From Microbacterium sp. LWS13-1.2 (lineage in GTDB: Bacteria > Actinomycetota > Actinomycetes > Actinomycetales > Microbacteriaceae): a stretch of 64,000 nucleotides of DNA. The number at the start of each line of letters is the position of its first letter. Position 1 is the stretch's first letter. The notes under the pieces are model-generated. The model was not told the DNA's origin and ran no database searches. It saw only the letters and a list, made by a program, of their open reading frames with translations. The stretch covers positions 2,666,001-2,730,000 of the forward strand of contig NZ_CP151632.1 of NCBI RefSeq assembly GCF_040144835.1, in the 5' to 3' direction. Both the position numbers and the translations under genes were made by a program. This document shows positions 8,129 to 16,236 of the stretch, in pieces.

Positions 8129-9729
8129 GCGGCATCGGGCGCGCGAGCGTCCTCATCGGCGCCGGCACGATCGTCTCGCGCCTCACCGGGTTCCTGCGCG
8201 CGGTCGTGCTCGTCGCCGCGGTCGGCTCGGTGAACAGTCGTGCCGGCGACGCCTTCGGCACGGCCAACCAGCTGCCGAACAACATCTACGCGATCATCTC
8301 CACGGGCCTGCTCACCGCGGTCGTGGTGCCGCAGATCGTCAAGGCGAGCGCTCATCCCGATGGCGGTAAAGCGTTCATCTCCAAGCTGTTCACGCTCGGC
8401 ACGGTCGTGCTGGTGGGGACGACAGCCCTGGCGACGATCGCCGCGCCCTGGCTGGTGCAGCTCTACGCCCCCGACTACACCCCCCAGCAGCTCGCGCTCA
8501 CGACCGCATTCGCCTACTGGTGCCTGCCGCAGATCTTGTTCTACGGGCTCTACGCACTCGTCGGCGAGGCCCTCAACGCACGCCGCGTCTATGGGCCGTT
8601 CACCTGGGCGCCGATCGTCAACAACGCGGTGTCGATCGCCGGATTCCTCGTCTTCATCGCACTCTTCGGCGGACCAATCACCTCCACCTCCGCGTGGACG
8701 CCCTCTATGGTCGCGCTTCTCGCAGGGACCGCGACGCTGGGCATCGTTGTGCAGGCCGTGATCCTGCTCTTCTTCTGGCGGCGCACCGGGCTCCACCTCC
8801 GGCCCGACTTCCGGTGGCGCGGCGTGGGACTCAACCACCTCGGGCGGCTCGCCGGATGGACCTTCCTCATGGTCCTCGCCGGACAGCTCGCCGGGCTCGT
8901 CCAGTCGCGTGTGCTCTCCGGCGCCTCAGGCGACGGGCCGGCGGCGATCGCATCGCAGAACGCCTGGCTGCTGTTCATGCTGCCGTACTCGATCATCGTG
9001 CTGTCCATCGGGACCCCCTACTTCACACAGCTCAGCGAGCACGCGTCGGCCGGCCGCGACGCCGATGTGCGCGCCGACATCGGTCGCAGCATCCGCACCC
9101 TCGGCGTGTTCATCGTCATCGCGACCTTCGCGCTCGCGGCGGCGGCGGTACCCGCGTCTCGCATCTTCACCAATTCGGCCGATCAAGCGGTCGCCGCGGC
9201 ATGGGTGCTTCTCGCGTTCCTCGTCGGCCTCATCCCGCTCGCCGTGCTCTTCGTGATCCAGCGCACCTTCTACGCGTACAACGACACCCGCACCCCGTTC
9301 TTCTTCACCGTGCTGCAGTGCGTCATCGTGGTCGCGACGGCGCTCATTGCGCAGGCCACGCTCTCACTGGAGTTCCTTGCGGCCGGCGTCGCGCTCGGGC
9401 AGTCGTTCGCGAGCATCGTGCAGGTGATTCTTGCCACCTGGCTGCTCCAGCGCCGCCTCGGCGACATCGCGATCGGGGCATGGCTGCTGTCCCTCGCCCG
9501 CTTCATCGTCGCCGCCATCCCGGCTGCGGGCGTCGGATGGCTGGTGTTCCTGTGGTTCGGCGGCGCTGACGGGTGGACCGCGTCCAGCCCGCTCCTCGGC
9601 GCTGTCGGCGCAGCGATCATCGGGCTGGTGTCCATCGGGGTCTACGTCGGCTTCCTGGCGCTGCTGCGCGCACCCGAGCTCTCCGTCGCCACGGGACTCG
9701 TGCGGCGGTTCCTGCCCGGCAGGCGCTGA
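8125..9729 (+). CDS. murJ: MurJ (MviN) lipid II flippase
   Basis: A 534-residue polytopic membrane protein of the MATE-like MOP superfamily, with about 14-15 hydrophobic segments. The N-terminus (GRASVLIGAGTIVSRLTGFLRAVVL) matches the first helix and SRxxGFxR motif of MurJ. It flips undecaprenyl-linked peptidoglycan precursor across the membrane. It lacks the C-terminal kinase-like extension found in the mycobacterial homologue. The ATG overlaps the stop of the DUF6049 gene by four bases, so translation is probably coupled. Confidence 0.93.
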   Translation: MSGIGRASVLIGAGTIVSRLTGFLRAVVLVAAVGSVNSRAGDAFGTANQLPNNIYAIISTGLLTAVVVPQIVKASAHPDGGKAFISKLFTLGTVVLVGTTALATIAAPWLVQLYAPDYTPQQLALTTAFAYWCLPQILFYGLYALVGEALNARRVYGPFTWAPIVNNAVSIAGFLVFIALFGGPITSTSAWTPSMVALLAGTATLGIVVQAVILLFFWRRTGLHLRPDFRWRGVGLNHLGRLAGWTFLMVLAGQLAGLVQSRVLSGASGDGPAAIASQNAWLLFMLPYSIIVLSIGTPYFTQLSEHASAGRDADVRADIGRSIRTLGVFIVIATFALAAAAVPASRIFTNSADQAVAAAWVLLAFLVGLIPLAVLFVIQRTFYAYNDTRTPFFFTVLQCVIVVATALIAQATLSLEFLAAGVALGQSFASIVQVILATWLLQRRLGDIAIGAWLLSLARFIVAAIPAAGVGWLVFLWFGGADGWTASSPLLGAVGAAIIGLVSIGVYVGFLALLRAPELSVATGLVRRFLPGRR

Positions 9730-9809
9730 CCTTCCCGGCTCGCGTCGGACGGGCAGGACGCGACGCTCGTCACCCGGCCGCTCGCCGCGCCCGCAAGGGG
9801 GCGTGGCTC

Positions 9810-9835
9810 GGAATGCCGCGCGGTTACCATGTGTT
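9810..9835 (+). promoter_or_regulatory. SigR/SigH-type promoter of trxB
   Basis: GGAAT at 9810-9814 is followed after exactly 18 bases by GTT at 9833-9835, the consensus (GGAAT-N18-GTT) of promoters read by the thiol-oxidative-stress sigma factor SigR/SigH in actinobacteria. It lies 68 bases before the trxB start, and trxB is a classic member of that regulon. The sigma gene is not in the window. Confidence 0.75.
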
Positions 9836-9902
9836 GAGGCATCCAAGGCCATCGCGTCCGTCGCGGAACGCTTCGCAAGGCTTCACGAGGAAAGGTGCGC
9901 AC

Positions 9903-10889
9903 GTGCGTCAGGTCATCATCATCGGCTCCGGTCCCGCAGGTTATACGGCGGCGATCTATGCCGCTCGGGCGAACCTGAATCCGCTCGTCGTGGCGAGTTC
10001 CGTCGAGGCTGGCGGTGAGCTGATGAACACCACCGAGGTCGAGAACTTCCCCGGGTTCCCTGAGGCGATCATGGGCCCGGATCTGATGGCGAAGATGCAG
10101 GAGCAGGCCGAGCGGTTCGGCGCCGAGGTGCTCTACGACGACGTCGTCGGGCTCGACATCGACGGCCCCGTCAAGAAGGTCATGCTCGGCAGCGGCGCGA
10201 GCCACGAGGCCGACGCGATCGTGTTCGCGACCGGCTCCGCGCCCCGCAAGATCGGCATCGAGGGCGAGTCCCGGCTGTCCGGTCGTGGCGTGTCGTACTG
10301 CGCCACCTGCGACGGCTTCTTCTTCCGCGAGCGCGTGATCGCGGTCGTCGGCGGCGGCGACTCGGCGATGGAGGAGGCGACGTTCCTCACCAAGTTCGCG
10401 ACGAAGGTGTACGTGATCCACCGCCGCGACGAGCTGCGCGCCTCGAAGATCATGCAGGAGCGGGCGTTCAAGAACGAGAAGATCGAGTTCGTCTGGAACA
10501 GCGAGGTCATTGACATCCTCGGTGAAGACGCCGTCGCCGGAATCGTCCTGAAGGACACTGTCGACGGGTCGACCCGCGAGCTCCCGCTGGACGGCGTGTT
10601 CGTCGCCATCGGCTACGACCCCCGCACCCACCTGGTGCACCACAAGCTCGACCTCACGCCCGAGGGCACCGTGTGGGTGGACGGCCGCTCCTCACGCACC
10701 TCGGTCCCGGGTGTGTTCGCCGCCGGCGACGTCATCGACCCCACCTACCGCCAGGCGGTCACCGCCGCGGGAAGCGGTACGGTCGCAGCGCTCGACCTCG
10801 AGCACTACCTCGCCGGACTCGGTGAGGCGGGCGAGCCGGATGCCGCAGGCGACCAGATCGCCGGCCTGCCCGAGGTGAGCACGGTCTGA
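9903..10889 (+). CDS. trxB: Thioredoxin reductase
   Basis: A 328-residue FAD/NADPH enzyme that reduces thioredoxin. It has the FAD-binding GSGPAG (residues 8-13), the redox-active CATC (Cys133, Cys136), the NADPH-binding VVGGGDSAMEEA (about 148-160) and the C-terminal FAD-contacting FAAGDVIDPTYRQ. The start is the GTG at 9903, where the family's N-terminus begins; GGAAAGG about 8-14 bases upstream acts as ribosome binding site. It is the first gene of a trxB-trxA pair, with a SigR-type promoter upstream. Confidence 0.97.
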   Translation: MRQVIIIGSGPAGYTAAIYAARANLNPLVVASSVEAGGELMNTTEVENFPGFPEAIMGPDLMAKMQEQAERFGAEVLYDDVVGLDIDGPVKKVMLGSGASHEADAIVFATGSAPRKIGIEGESRLSGRGVSYCATCDGFFFRERVIAVVGGGDSAMEEATFLTKFATKVYVIHRRDELRASKIMQERAFKNEKIEFVWNSEVIDILGEDAVAGIVLKDTVDGSTRELPLDGVFVAIGYDPRTHLVHHKLDLTPEGTVWVDGRSSRTSVPGVFAAGDVIDPTYRQAVTAAGSGTVAALDLEHYLAGLGEAGEPDAAGDQIAGLPEVSTV

Positions 10890-10916
10890 CCTTCCGCGGG
10901 CGTCGCGACACGCCCG

Positions 10917-10942
10917 GGAACAATCCCCCTGCCGGTGCTGTT
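10917..10942 (+). promoter_or_regulatory. SigR/SigH-type promoter of trxA
   Basis: GGAAC at 10917-10921 is followed after 18 bases by GTT at 10940-10942, fitting GGAAY-N18-GTT. It would give trxA its own oxidative-stress start inside the trxB-trxA gap. The match is slightly weaker than the one at trxB. Confidence 0.6.
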
Positions 10943-10980
10943 GACACAAACGACAGACTTCCATCGAAGGAGAAACACAG

Positions 10981-11304
10981 ATGACCGCCAAGGCGACCAC
11001 CTCCGCCACGTTCGAGCAGGACGTGCTCCAGGCCGAGGGTCCGGTGCTCGTGGACTTCTGGGCGGAGTGGTGCGGCCCGTGTCGCATGGTCTCGCCCGTC
11101 CTCGACCAGATCCAGTCGGAGCACCCCGACAAGATCACCATCCTCAAGCTCAATGTGGATGAGAACCCCGATCTCGCGATGAAGTACCAGATCACGTCGA
11201 TCCCCGCGATGAAGGTGTTCAACAAGGGCGCAGTCGAGACCACGATCATCGGCGCCAAGCCGAAGTTCGCGCTCGAGAAGGACCTCGCCGCCTACATCGG
11301 CTGA
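10981..11304 (+). CDS. trxA: Thioredoxin
   Basis: A 107-residue cytosolic thioredoxin with the active site WCGPC (Cys31, Cys34) and the cis-proline loop SIPAMKVF. It reduces protein disulphides and is recycled by the neighbouring TrxB. The strong GAAGGAG ribosome binding site ends nine bases before the ATG. The gene is 91 bases downstream of trxB and is followed by an intrinsic terminator. Confidence 0.97.
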   Translation: MTAKATTSATFEQDVLQAEGPVLVDFWAEWCGPCRMVSPVLDQIQSEHPDKITILKLNVDENPDLAMKYQITSIPAMKVFNKGAVETTIIGAKPKFALEKDLAAYIG

Positions 11305-11324
11305 GGCCACACCCACCTTTCACG

Positions 11325-11354
11325 AAACCCCGTCGGCACCACCGGCGGGGTTTT
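11325..11354 (+). terminator. Intrinsic terminator after trxA
   Basis: AAACCCCGTCGG and CCGGCGGGGTTTT pair (one G-U) around a five-base loop and end in a T run. Confidence 0.85.
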
Positions 11355-11426
11355 GTGCTCCTCATCGGGTATTCCCGTTGTATGTCCTACGGCATCCGAC
11401 TCCGGCCGCATTTTCTTGTCGATCGA

Positions 11427-11453
11427 TGTCGATCTGCGCGAAGCTTGTTCGAC
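11427..11453 (+). promoter_or_regulatory. ECF42-type promoter upstream of the DGPF gene
   Basis: TGTCGA at 11427-11432, then 17 bases, then CGAC at 11450-11453. As I recall, ECF42 sigma factors recognise TGTCGA in the -35 and CGA followed by A/T/C in the -10 region. A second TGTCGA starts 10 bases earlier (11417). The element lies 66 bases before the DGPF gene, whose family is the conserved partner of ECF42 factors; the sigma gene itself starts at 12350. Confidence 0.65.
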
Positions 11454-11518
11454 GCACAGAGTGAAGGGGCCACTCGGGCCCTCGAAACCGGGCCCAGACC
11501 CGACGGAAGGGAAACCTC

Positions 11519-11935
11519 ATGCGTTACATGCTCATCATGCAGGTCGGTGCCGAGGCGGCAGCGGCGTTCGACCCCGAGACCTACGACATGGCCGAGGCGT
11601 ACGCCGCCATGGGCGCCTACAACGAGGAGCTCCAGAAGGCCGGCGTCTTCCTCAGCGCCGAGGGACTCTCAGATGCGGCGGAGGGCTTCCGCGTCGACTT
11701 CGATTCGGTGCCGCCGGCCGTGACCGACGGACCCTTCGCCGAGGCGCGCGAGGTGTTCACCGGCTTCTGGATCATCGAGGTGGCCTCGCGCGAAGAGGCC
11801 GAACACTGGGCCCGGAAGTGCCCGCTGGGTCCGGGGACGGCGCTCGAGGTTCGGCGTGTGAACGAGATCAGCGACTTCGACCAGAGCGACGAGTGGGTCG
11901 CCAAGGAGCAGGAGTGGCGCGCCGCCAACTCGTGA
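11519..11935 (+). CDS. YciI/DGPF-domain protein, partner of the ECF42 sigma factor
   Basis: A 138-residue protein starting MRYMLIMQ, with the family signature VTDGPFAEAREVFTGFWIIEV (the DGPF motif near residue 66) in a ferredoxin-like YciI fold. DGPF proteins are genetically linked to ECF42 sigma factors across actinobacteria and are usual targets of the sigma factor; their chemistry is unknown. The upstream sequence carries a TGTCGA-N17-CGAC promoter match. It is separated from the sigma gene by one small oppositely oriented gene. Confidence 0.85.
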   Translation: MRYMLIMQVGAEAAAAFDPETYDMAEAYAAMGAYNEELQKAGVFLSAEGLSDAAEGFRVDFDSVPPAVTDGPFAEAREVFTGFWIIEVASREEAEHWARKCPLGPGTALEVRRVNEISDFDQSDEWVAKEQEWRAANS

Positions 11936-11944
11936 CCTCGAGCC

Positions 11945-12292
11945 TCAGCTCGCCTCCGCACGCACCGTCGGGTCCCACCGGCGGTGCGTGTTGGCATCGC
12001 CCAGAAGCGACCACACCGCCTTCGTCAACGGGGGATACTCCAGCGCGATCTGCCGCAGGACCCGGTAGTGACGACTGGCGTTCGGACGCGATCCGCCATC
12101 GGCGGCGATGTTCTCCGCACGCAGCAGGTACACGACGAGCTCATCGACGGTCGGCAGCTCATCCATGAACTCCCACGGGTCTTCGCCGGCTCGCAGCCGC
12201 TCGTGCACCAGCACCGAGAGCTCGTCCGCGGCCTCCGCGCGCAGCAGCTCCAGGCTCGCTCGCCGTCGCAGGGTGTGCTCCTCGTTCGCCAC
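11945..12292 (-). CDS. Small hypothetical protein between the DGPF and sigma genes
   Basis: A 115-residue protein without a family I recognise. It is acidic and helical, with the segment PWEFMDELPTVDELVVYLLRAEN and a C-terminal LLGDANTHRRWDP. The start is the GTG at 12292, six bases after a TACCCT box on the same strand, so the mRNA would be leaderless; the reading frame upstream lacks coding character. It is divergent from the sigma gene (58 bases between starts) and convergent with the DGPF gene. It could be a regulator of the module or an unrelated resident; nothing in the sequence decides this. Confidence 0.6.
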   Translation of the reverse strand: MANEEHTLRRRASLELLRAEAADELSVLVHERLRAGEDPWEFMDELPTVDELVVYLLRAENIAADGGSRPNASRHYRVLRQIALEYPPLTKAVWSLLGDANTHRRWDPTVRAEAS

Positions 12293-12349
12293 CAATCCAG
12301 GGTACGTTGCGATTCCGACACCGGGGGTCACCCCGCCTACGCTGAGAGC

Positions 12350-13639
12350 ATGACCTCCGACGACGGGCACTCCCGGCGCGCCGTCGAGGCGGTGTGGCGT
12401 GACGAGTCCGCACGCATCGTCTCGGCGCTGACCCGCCACACGGGGGACTTCTCGTGGGCGGAGGATCTCGCGCAGGAGGCACTCGTCGAAGCCCTCGCGA
12501 GCTGGCCTGTCAGCGGCATCCCTGACAATCCCGGTGCATGGCTCATGTCGGTGGCCAAGCGGCGTGCGATCGATGGATGGCGGAGGCGGGAGCGGCTGAC
12601 GCAGCGGGAACCCCTCTTCGTGACGGACGCACTGCACGCGGAGACGCTGGACACCGTGCCCGACCATGCCGACCCGGACCGTATCGACGACGACGTGCTG
12701 CGACTGGTCTTCGTCGCCTGCCACCCCGTCCTCCCCGCGCAGGCCCGTCTCGCTCTGACGCTGCGCACGGTCGCCGGCCTCACCACCGAGCAGATCGCGC
12801 GTGCCCTGCTCATGACGGTGCCGACGGTGCAGCAGCGGATCGTCCGCGCGAAACGCTCACTCGCGGACGAGGGCGTGCCGTTCGAGGTGCCGGACCGCAC
12901 GGAGCGACCGGCCCGCCTCGCGAGCGTGCTCCAGGTGATCTACCTCCTCTTCACCGAGGGGTACTCGGCGACGGAGGGGGAGGGGCTGCTGCGCCCGGAT
13001 GTGGCGCGCGAAGCTGTGCGACTCGGCCGTCAGCTCGCGGCGTTGATGCCCCGCGAACCCGAGATCTGGTCGCTCATCGCGCTGATGGAGTTCCAGTCGT
13101 CCCGGTTCCGCGCGCGCATCGACGCCGACGGTCTGCCTCTCACCCTGGAACAGCAGGACCGCCGCCGCTGGGATCTTTCGGCGATCTCGCGCGGCAACGA
13201 AGCGATGACGCGAGCGGATGCCGCCTCCCGCGGTCTCGGCTACTACGGCCTGCAGGCGGCCATAGCGCAATGCCACGCAGTGGCACCGACGTTCGCCGAG
13301 ACCGACTGGGCGCGCATCCTCCGGCTGTACGACGCGCTCGACGCCCTCGCCCCGTCGGCTGTCGTGCGGCTCAACCGTGCGGTGGCGCTGTCGATGGCAG
13401 CGGGCCCAGAAGATGCCCTCGTCGAGGTCGACGCGCTCGCGTCCGAGCTGTCGGGCTTCCGCCCGCTGCCGGCTGTCCGGGCCGAGCTGCTCGAGCGCCT
13501 CGGGCACACGGATGCCGCAGCTGCCGCGTTCCTCGAGGCCGCCGCGCTTCCGGGCAACGACGCCGAGACGGCGCTCCTGCGGCGTCGGGCAGCGCAAGCG
13601 GAGTCTTCCGCGCCGCGGCGCGCACAGCCCCACCCCTGA
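12350..13639 (+). CDS. ECF42-type RNA polymerase sigma factor with C-terminal TPR-like extension
   Basis: A 429-residue protein. Residues 1-75 form sigma region 2 (AVWRDESARIVSALTRHTGDFSWAEDLAQEA... PGAWLMSVAKRRAIDGWRR). Residues about 110-170 form region 4 (LTLRTVAGLTTEQIARALLMTVPTVQQRIVRAKRSL). A helical extension of about 250 residues with TPR character follows (ALDALAPSAVVRLNRAVALSMAAGPEDALVEVD). This architecture and the adjacent DGPF gene define ECF42, in which the extension replaces an anti-sigma factor. The ATG lies six bases after a TACGCT box, suggesting a leaderless transcript. The inducing signal is unknown. Confidence 0.88.
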   Translation: MTSDDGHSRRAVEAVWRDESARIVSALTRHTGDFSWAEDLAQEALVEALASWPVSGIPDNPGAWLMSVAKRRAIDGWRRRERLTQREPLFVTDALHAETLDTVPDHADPDRIDDDVLRLVFVACHPVLPAQARLALTLRTVAGLTTEQIARALLMTVPTVQQRIVRAKRSLADEGVPFEVPDRTERPARLASVLQVIYLLFTEGYSATEGEGLLRPDVAREAVRLGRQLAALMPREPEIWSLIALMEFQSSRFRARIDADGLPLTLEQQDRRRWDLSAISRGNEAMTRADAASRGLGYYGLQAAIAQCHAVAPTFAETDWARILRLYDALDALAPSAVVRLNRAVALSMAAGPEDALVEVDALASELSGFRPLPAVRAELLERLGHTDAAAAAFLEAAALPGNDAETALLRRRAAQAESSAPRRAQPHP

Positions 13640-13674
13640 CGCAAGGCGCTCCCGACCCGGCAGGTTGAAGACTC

Positions 13675-13691
13675 CCCGGCCTCAGGCCGGG
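13675..13691. terminator. GC-rich hairpin at the parB stop
   Basis: CCCGGCC and GGCCGGG pair around a TCA loop that is the parB stop codon on the minus strand. It sits in the convergent gap between the sigma gene and parB and could stop transcripts from either side. There is no T run, so it is a weak call. Confidence 0.35.
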
Positions 13692-14659
13692 CCGTAGCCG
13701 GTCTCTCCCAGCTCTCCCAGGATTCGGTTGAGATCCTCGATGCTCGCGAAATCGATTGCGATCTGGCCTTTTCTTGCCGTGAGTGAGATCTTCACGCGTG
13801 TGTTGAGGCGATCGCCAAGCCTTTCCGCAACCTCATCGAGGTGCGCGCGGCGCGAACCCGCCTGAGGTTTCGCCGCGCGCGTGGGCGAAGCATCCGGCAG
13901 CTTCGCCGCGGCCTCCGCGGCACGCACCGACAGATCCTCGTTGACGATCTTGTCGGCGAGGCGCTGCATTGCCGCGGCGTCCTCGAGCGACAGGATCGCG
14001 CGGGCGTGGCCGGCCGTCAGCACACCGGCGGCCACGCGCTGCTGCACCGGCACCGGCAGCTTCAGCAGCCGGATGGTGTTGCTGATCTGCGGCCGTGAAC
14101 GGCCGATGCGCGTCGCCAGCTCTTCCTGGGTGATGCCGAAGTCCTCGAGCAGCTGCTGGTACGCCGATGCCTCTTCGAGCGGGTTGAGCTCCGAGCGATG
14201 GAGGTTCTCGAGGAGGGCGTCACGCAGGAGGTGCTCATCGGCGGTGTCGCGCACGATGGCGGGGATCGAGGTGAGTCCCGCCTCTCGGGCGGCGCGAGTG
14301 CGGCGCTCGCCCATGATGAGCTCGTACTCGCCCTTGTCGTTGCTGCGGACGACGACCGGCTGCAGGACCCCGAATTCGCGCACGCTGTGCACGAGTTCCG
14401 CGAAGTGCTCGTGGTCGAAATTCGTGCGCGGCTGACGCGGGTTGGGAACGATGTCGTGCGGGTCGATATGTGCGAGCCGCGCCCCGGGGACCTCGACGAG
14501 GTTCTCCTCGGTATCAGCCGTGACCGCTTCGACTGGTGGGGCTTCGTCGACGGCGACAGCACGGGGGAAGAAGACATCGGAGGGGCGGTCGTCAGCCTGC
14601 TCGTTGGTCGGGATCAATGCGCCGATTCCGCGGCCGAGCCCTGTGCGCTTCGCAGCCAT
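13682..14659 (-). CDS. parB: Chromosome-partitioning protein ParB
   Basis: A 325-residue ParB. The N-terminus KRTGLGRGIGALIP carries the LGRG-type motif that stimulates ParA ATPase. The CTP-binding domain includes RQPRTNF and MGERRTRAAREAGL (GERR, residues about 120-130). The helix-turn-helix (TQEELATRIGRSRPQISNTIRLLKLP) binds parS. A C-terminal dimerisation region ends the protein. It would load on the parS sites present in large number from 16.1 to 24.1 kb. It starts one base after the parA stop region (TGA/ATG overlap at 14659), so it is translationally coupled to parA. Confidence 0.96.
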   Translation of the reverse strand: MAAKRTGLGRGIGALIPTNEQADDRPSDVFFPRAVAVDEAPPVEAVTADTEENLVEVPGARLAHIDPHDIVPNPRQPRTNFDHEHFAELVHSVREFGVLQPVVVRSNDKGEYELIMGERRTRAAREAGLTSIPAIVRDTADEHLLRDALLENLHRSELNPLEEASAYQQLLEDFGITQEELATRIGRSRPQISNTIRLLKLPVPVQQRVAAGVLTAGHARAILSLEDAAAMQRLADKIVNEDLSVRAAEAAAKLPDASPTRAAKPQAGSRRAHLDEVAERLGDRLNTRVKISLTARKGQIAIDFASIEDLNRILGELGETGYGPA

Positions 14660-16236
14660 CAGTCGCCCCTTTCATTCGAGGCGCTGTCGCGCCGGATCAT
14701 CTCGACAGCCGCTTCGCGGTAGGCGATGGCGCCGGCCGACTGTCCATCGTAGGCGAGAACCGACTGCCCGAAGCTCGGCGCCTCAGAGACCCGGACAGAC
14801 CTAGGAACGACGGTGTCGAGCACCTCCTTTGGAAAGTGCTCGCGCACCTCATCGGCGACCTGCTGCGCAAGACGCGTGCGACCGTCGTACATCGTCAGCA
14901 TGATCGTCGAGAGCTGCAGCCGCGGGTTGAGGTGCTTCTGGATCATGCGCACGGTGCCGAGCAGCTGGCTCAGCCCTTCGAGCGCGTAGTACTCGCACTG
15001 GATCGGGATCAGCAGTTCGGTGGCCGCGGTGAAGGCATTGATCGTGAGCAGACCGAGCGAGGGCGGGCAGTCGATCAGGATGAAGTCCAGCTGTCCCTCG
15101 TGCTTCTCGAGGTAGTCGTCGACGGCGACGCGCAGCCGGTGCTCCCGCGCGACCTGCGACACCAGCTCGATCTCAGCACCGGCGAGGTGGATGGTGCTCG
15201 GTGCGCACAGCAGGTTGGGGGACTCGGGACTGACCTGGATGATGTCAGCGAGGGGGAATTCGTCGATGAGCACGTCGTACACGCTCGGGATGTCGGCGGT
15301 GTGCGGCACGCCCAGCGCCGTCGAGGCATTTCCCTGCGGATCCAGATCGATCACGAGAACGCGGGCGCCGCGCTCGGCGAGGGCCGCCGCCAGGTTGACC
15401 GTCGTGGTCGTCTTCCCGACGCCGCCCTTCTGATTCGAGACCGTGAGCACGCGCGTGCGGCCGGTGAGCTGAACCTCGGCTTCTTCGAGCGCCTTACGGC
15501 GCGCCGTCAGATCCGCGAGTTCGCGGGCGATCGGCGAATCGTCTTCGTCATGCCCGATACTGAAGCCGTCGTGCTGCGCGATGGGGGAGTCCTCTTCCTG
15601 CGTGGCGGGGGTGCTCTCGTCCGAGGCGACGGTGGGAGCGACGTCGAGTGATACGTCGCCTGCCGGACCAGCGTATTCGTCGGTCGCGACATCGGCGTCG
15701 GCGTCGGTCGCGTCGGCCTGCATCTCGCCCGGCGTGACCTCCCCGCCCGGCGTGATGTCCTCGCCCGGCGTGATGTCATCGCCCTGCGCGACCTCCTCGC
15801 CCTGCGCGACCTCCTCGCCCTGCGCGACCTCCTCGGTCGCAGCGACCCCGGCTTCCGCGAGCTCCGCATCTGCAGACGTCGACGAGTCCTCTGCGTGGAC
15901 GTTCTCAGTGGACGCATCTGCGATGTCGGGGTCCCCGTCATCCATCTGCGGCTCGGCAGCGGACTCGAACGCGGCGTCCGTAGGTGAGACCTCAGGACCG
16001 CCAGACTGGGTCGCATTGGACCCTGCTGGTGGAGCTTCGACGCGGTCGTCCACGGAGGCTGACGGAGACTCTGTCGCCAGCGCGGTGAGTGGGCCATCGG
16101 ACGAGAAGGATGCCTGAGCCTCGGTCTCGTCGGGTTGTTTCACGTGAAACTCTCCCCTTTGCGCAGGCCGCTCAACATCGCCTTCCACCTTATCCCGCCT
16201 TCCCCCCATCCCCAGCCGCCGGAGCCAGTTGTTCAT
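14659..16236 (-). CDS. parA: Chromosome-partitioning ATPase ParA (Soj) with long acidic N-terminal extension
   Basis: A 525-residue protein, roughly 250 residues longer than usual for chromosomal ParA. The ATPase core starts near residue 262 with TVSNQKGGVGKTTTTVNLAAAL (deviant Walker A) and continues with VLVIDLDPQGNASTALG and FILIDCPPSLGLLT. The extension is acidic and low in complexity: repeats of the type VAQGEE and ITPGED occur near residues 145-175, followed by LADLTARRKALEEAE. I chose the ATG at 16236 because AAGGA precedes it at good distance; an ATG at 16284 is also in frame. Codons 29-33 (FHVKQ) are the translation of a perfect parS core. ParA moves ParB-parS complexes on the nucleoid. 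Confidence 0.9.
   Translation of the reverse strand: MNNWLRRLGMGGRRDKVEGDVERPAQRGEFHVKQPDETEAQASFSSDGPLTALATESPSASVDDRVEAPPAGSNATQSGGPEVSPTDAAFESAAEPQMDDGDPDIADASTENVHAEDSSTSADAELAEAGVAATEEVAQGEEVAQGEEVAQGDDITPGEDITPGGEVTPGEMQADATDADADVATDEYAGPAGDVSLDVAPTVASDESTPATQEEDSPIAQHDGFSIGHDEDDSPIARELADLTARRKALEEAEVQLTGRTRVLTVSNQKGGVGKTTTTVNLAAALAERGARVLVIDLDPQGNASTALGVPHTADIPSVYDVLIDEFPLADIIQVSPESPNLLCAPSTIHLAGAEIELVSQVAREHRLRVAVDDYLEKHEGQLDFILIDCPPSLGLLTINAFTAATELLIPIQCEYYALEGLSQLLGTVRMIQKHLNPRLQLSTIMLTMYDGRTRLAQQVADEVREHFPKEVLDTVVPRSVRVSEAPSFGQSVLAYDGQSAGAIAYREAAVEMIRRDSASNERGD
16136..16151. other. parS site inside the parA 5' coding region
   Basis: Perfect core GTTTCACGTGAAAC at 16137-16150. It is read through by parA as FHVK, so this site and the protein sequence constrain each other. 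Confidence 0.9.
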
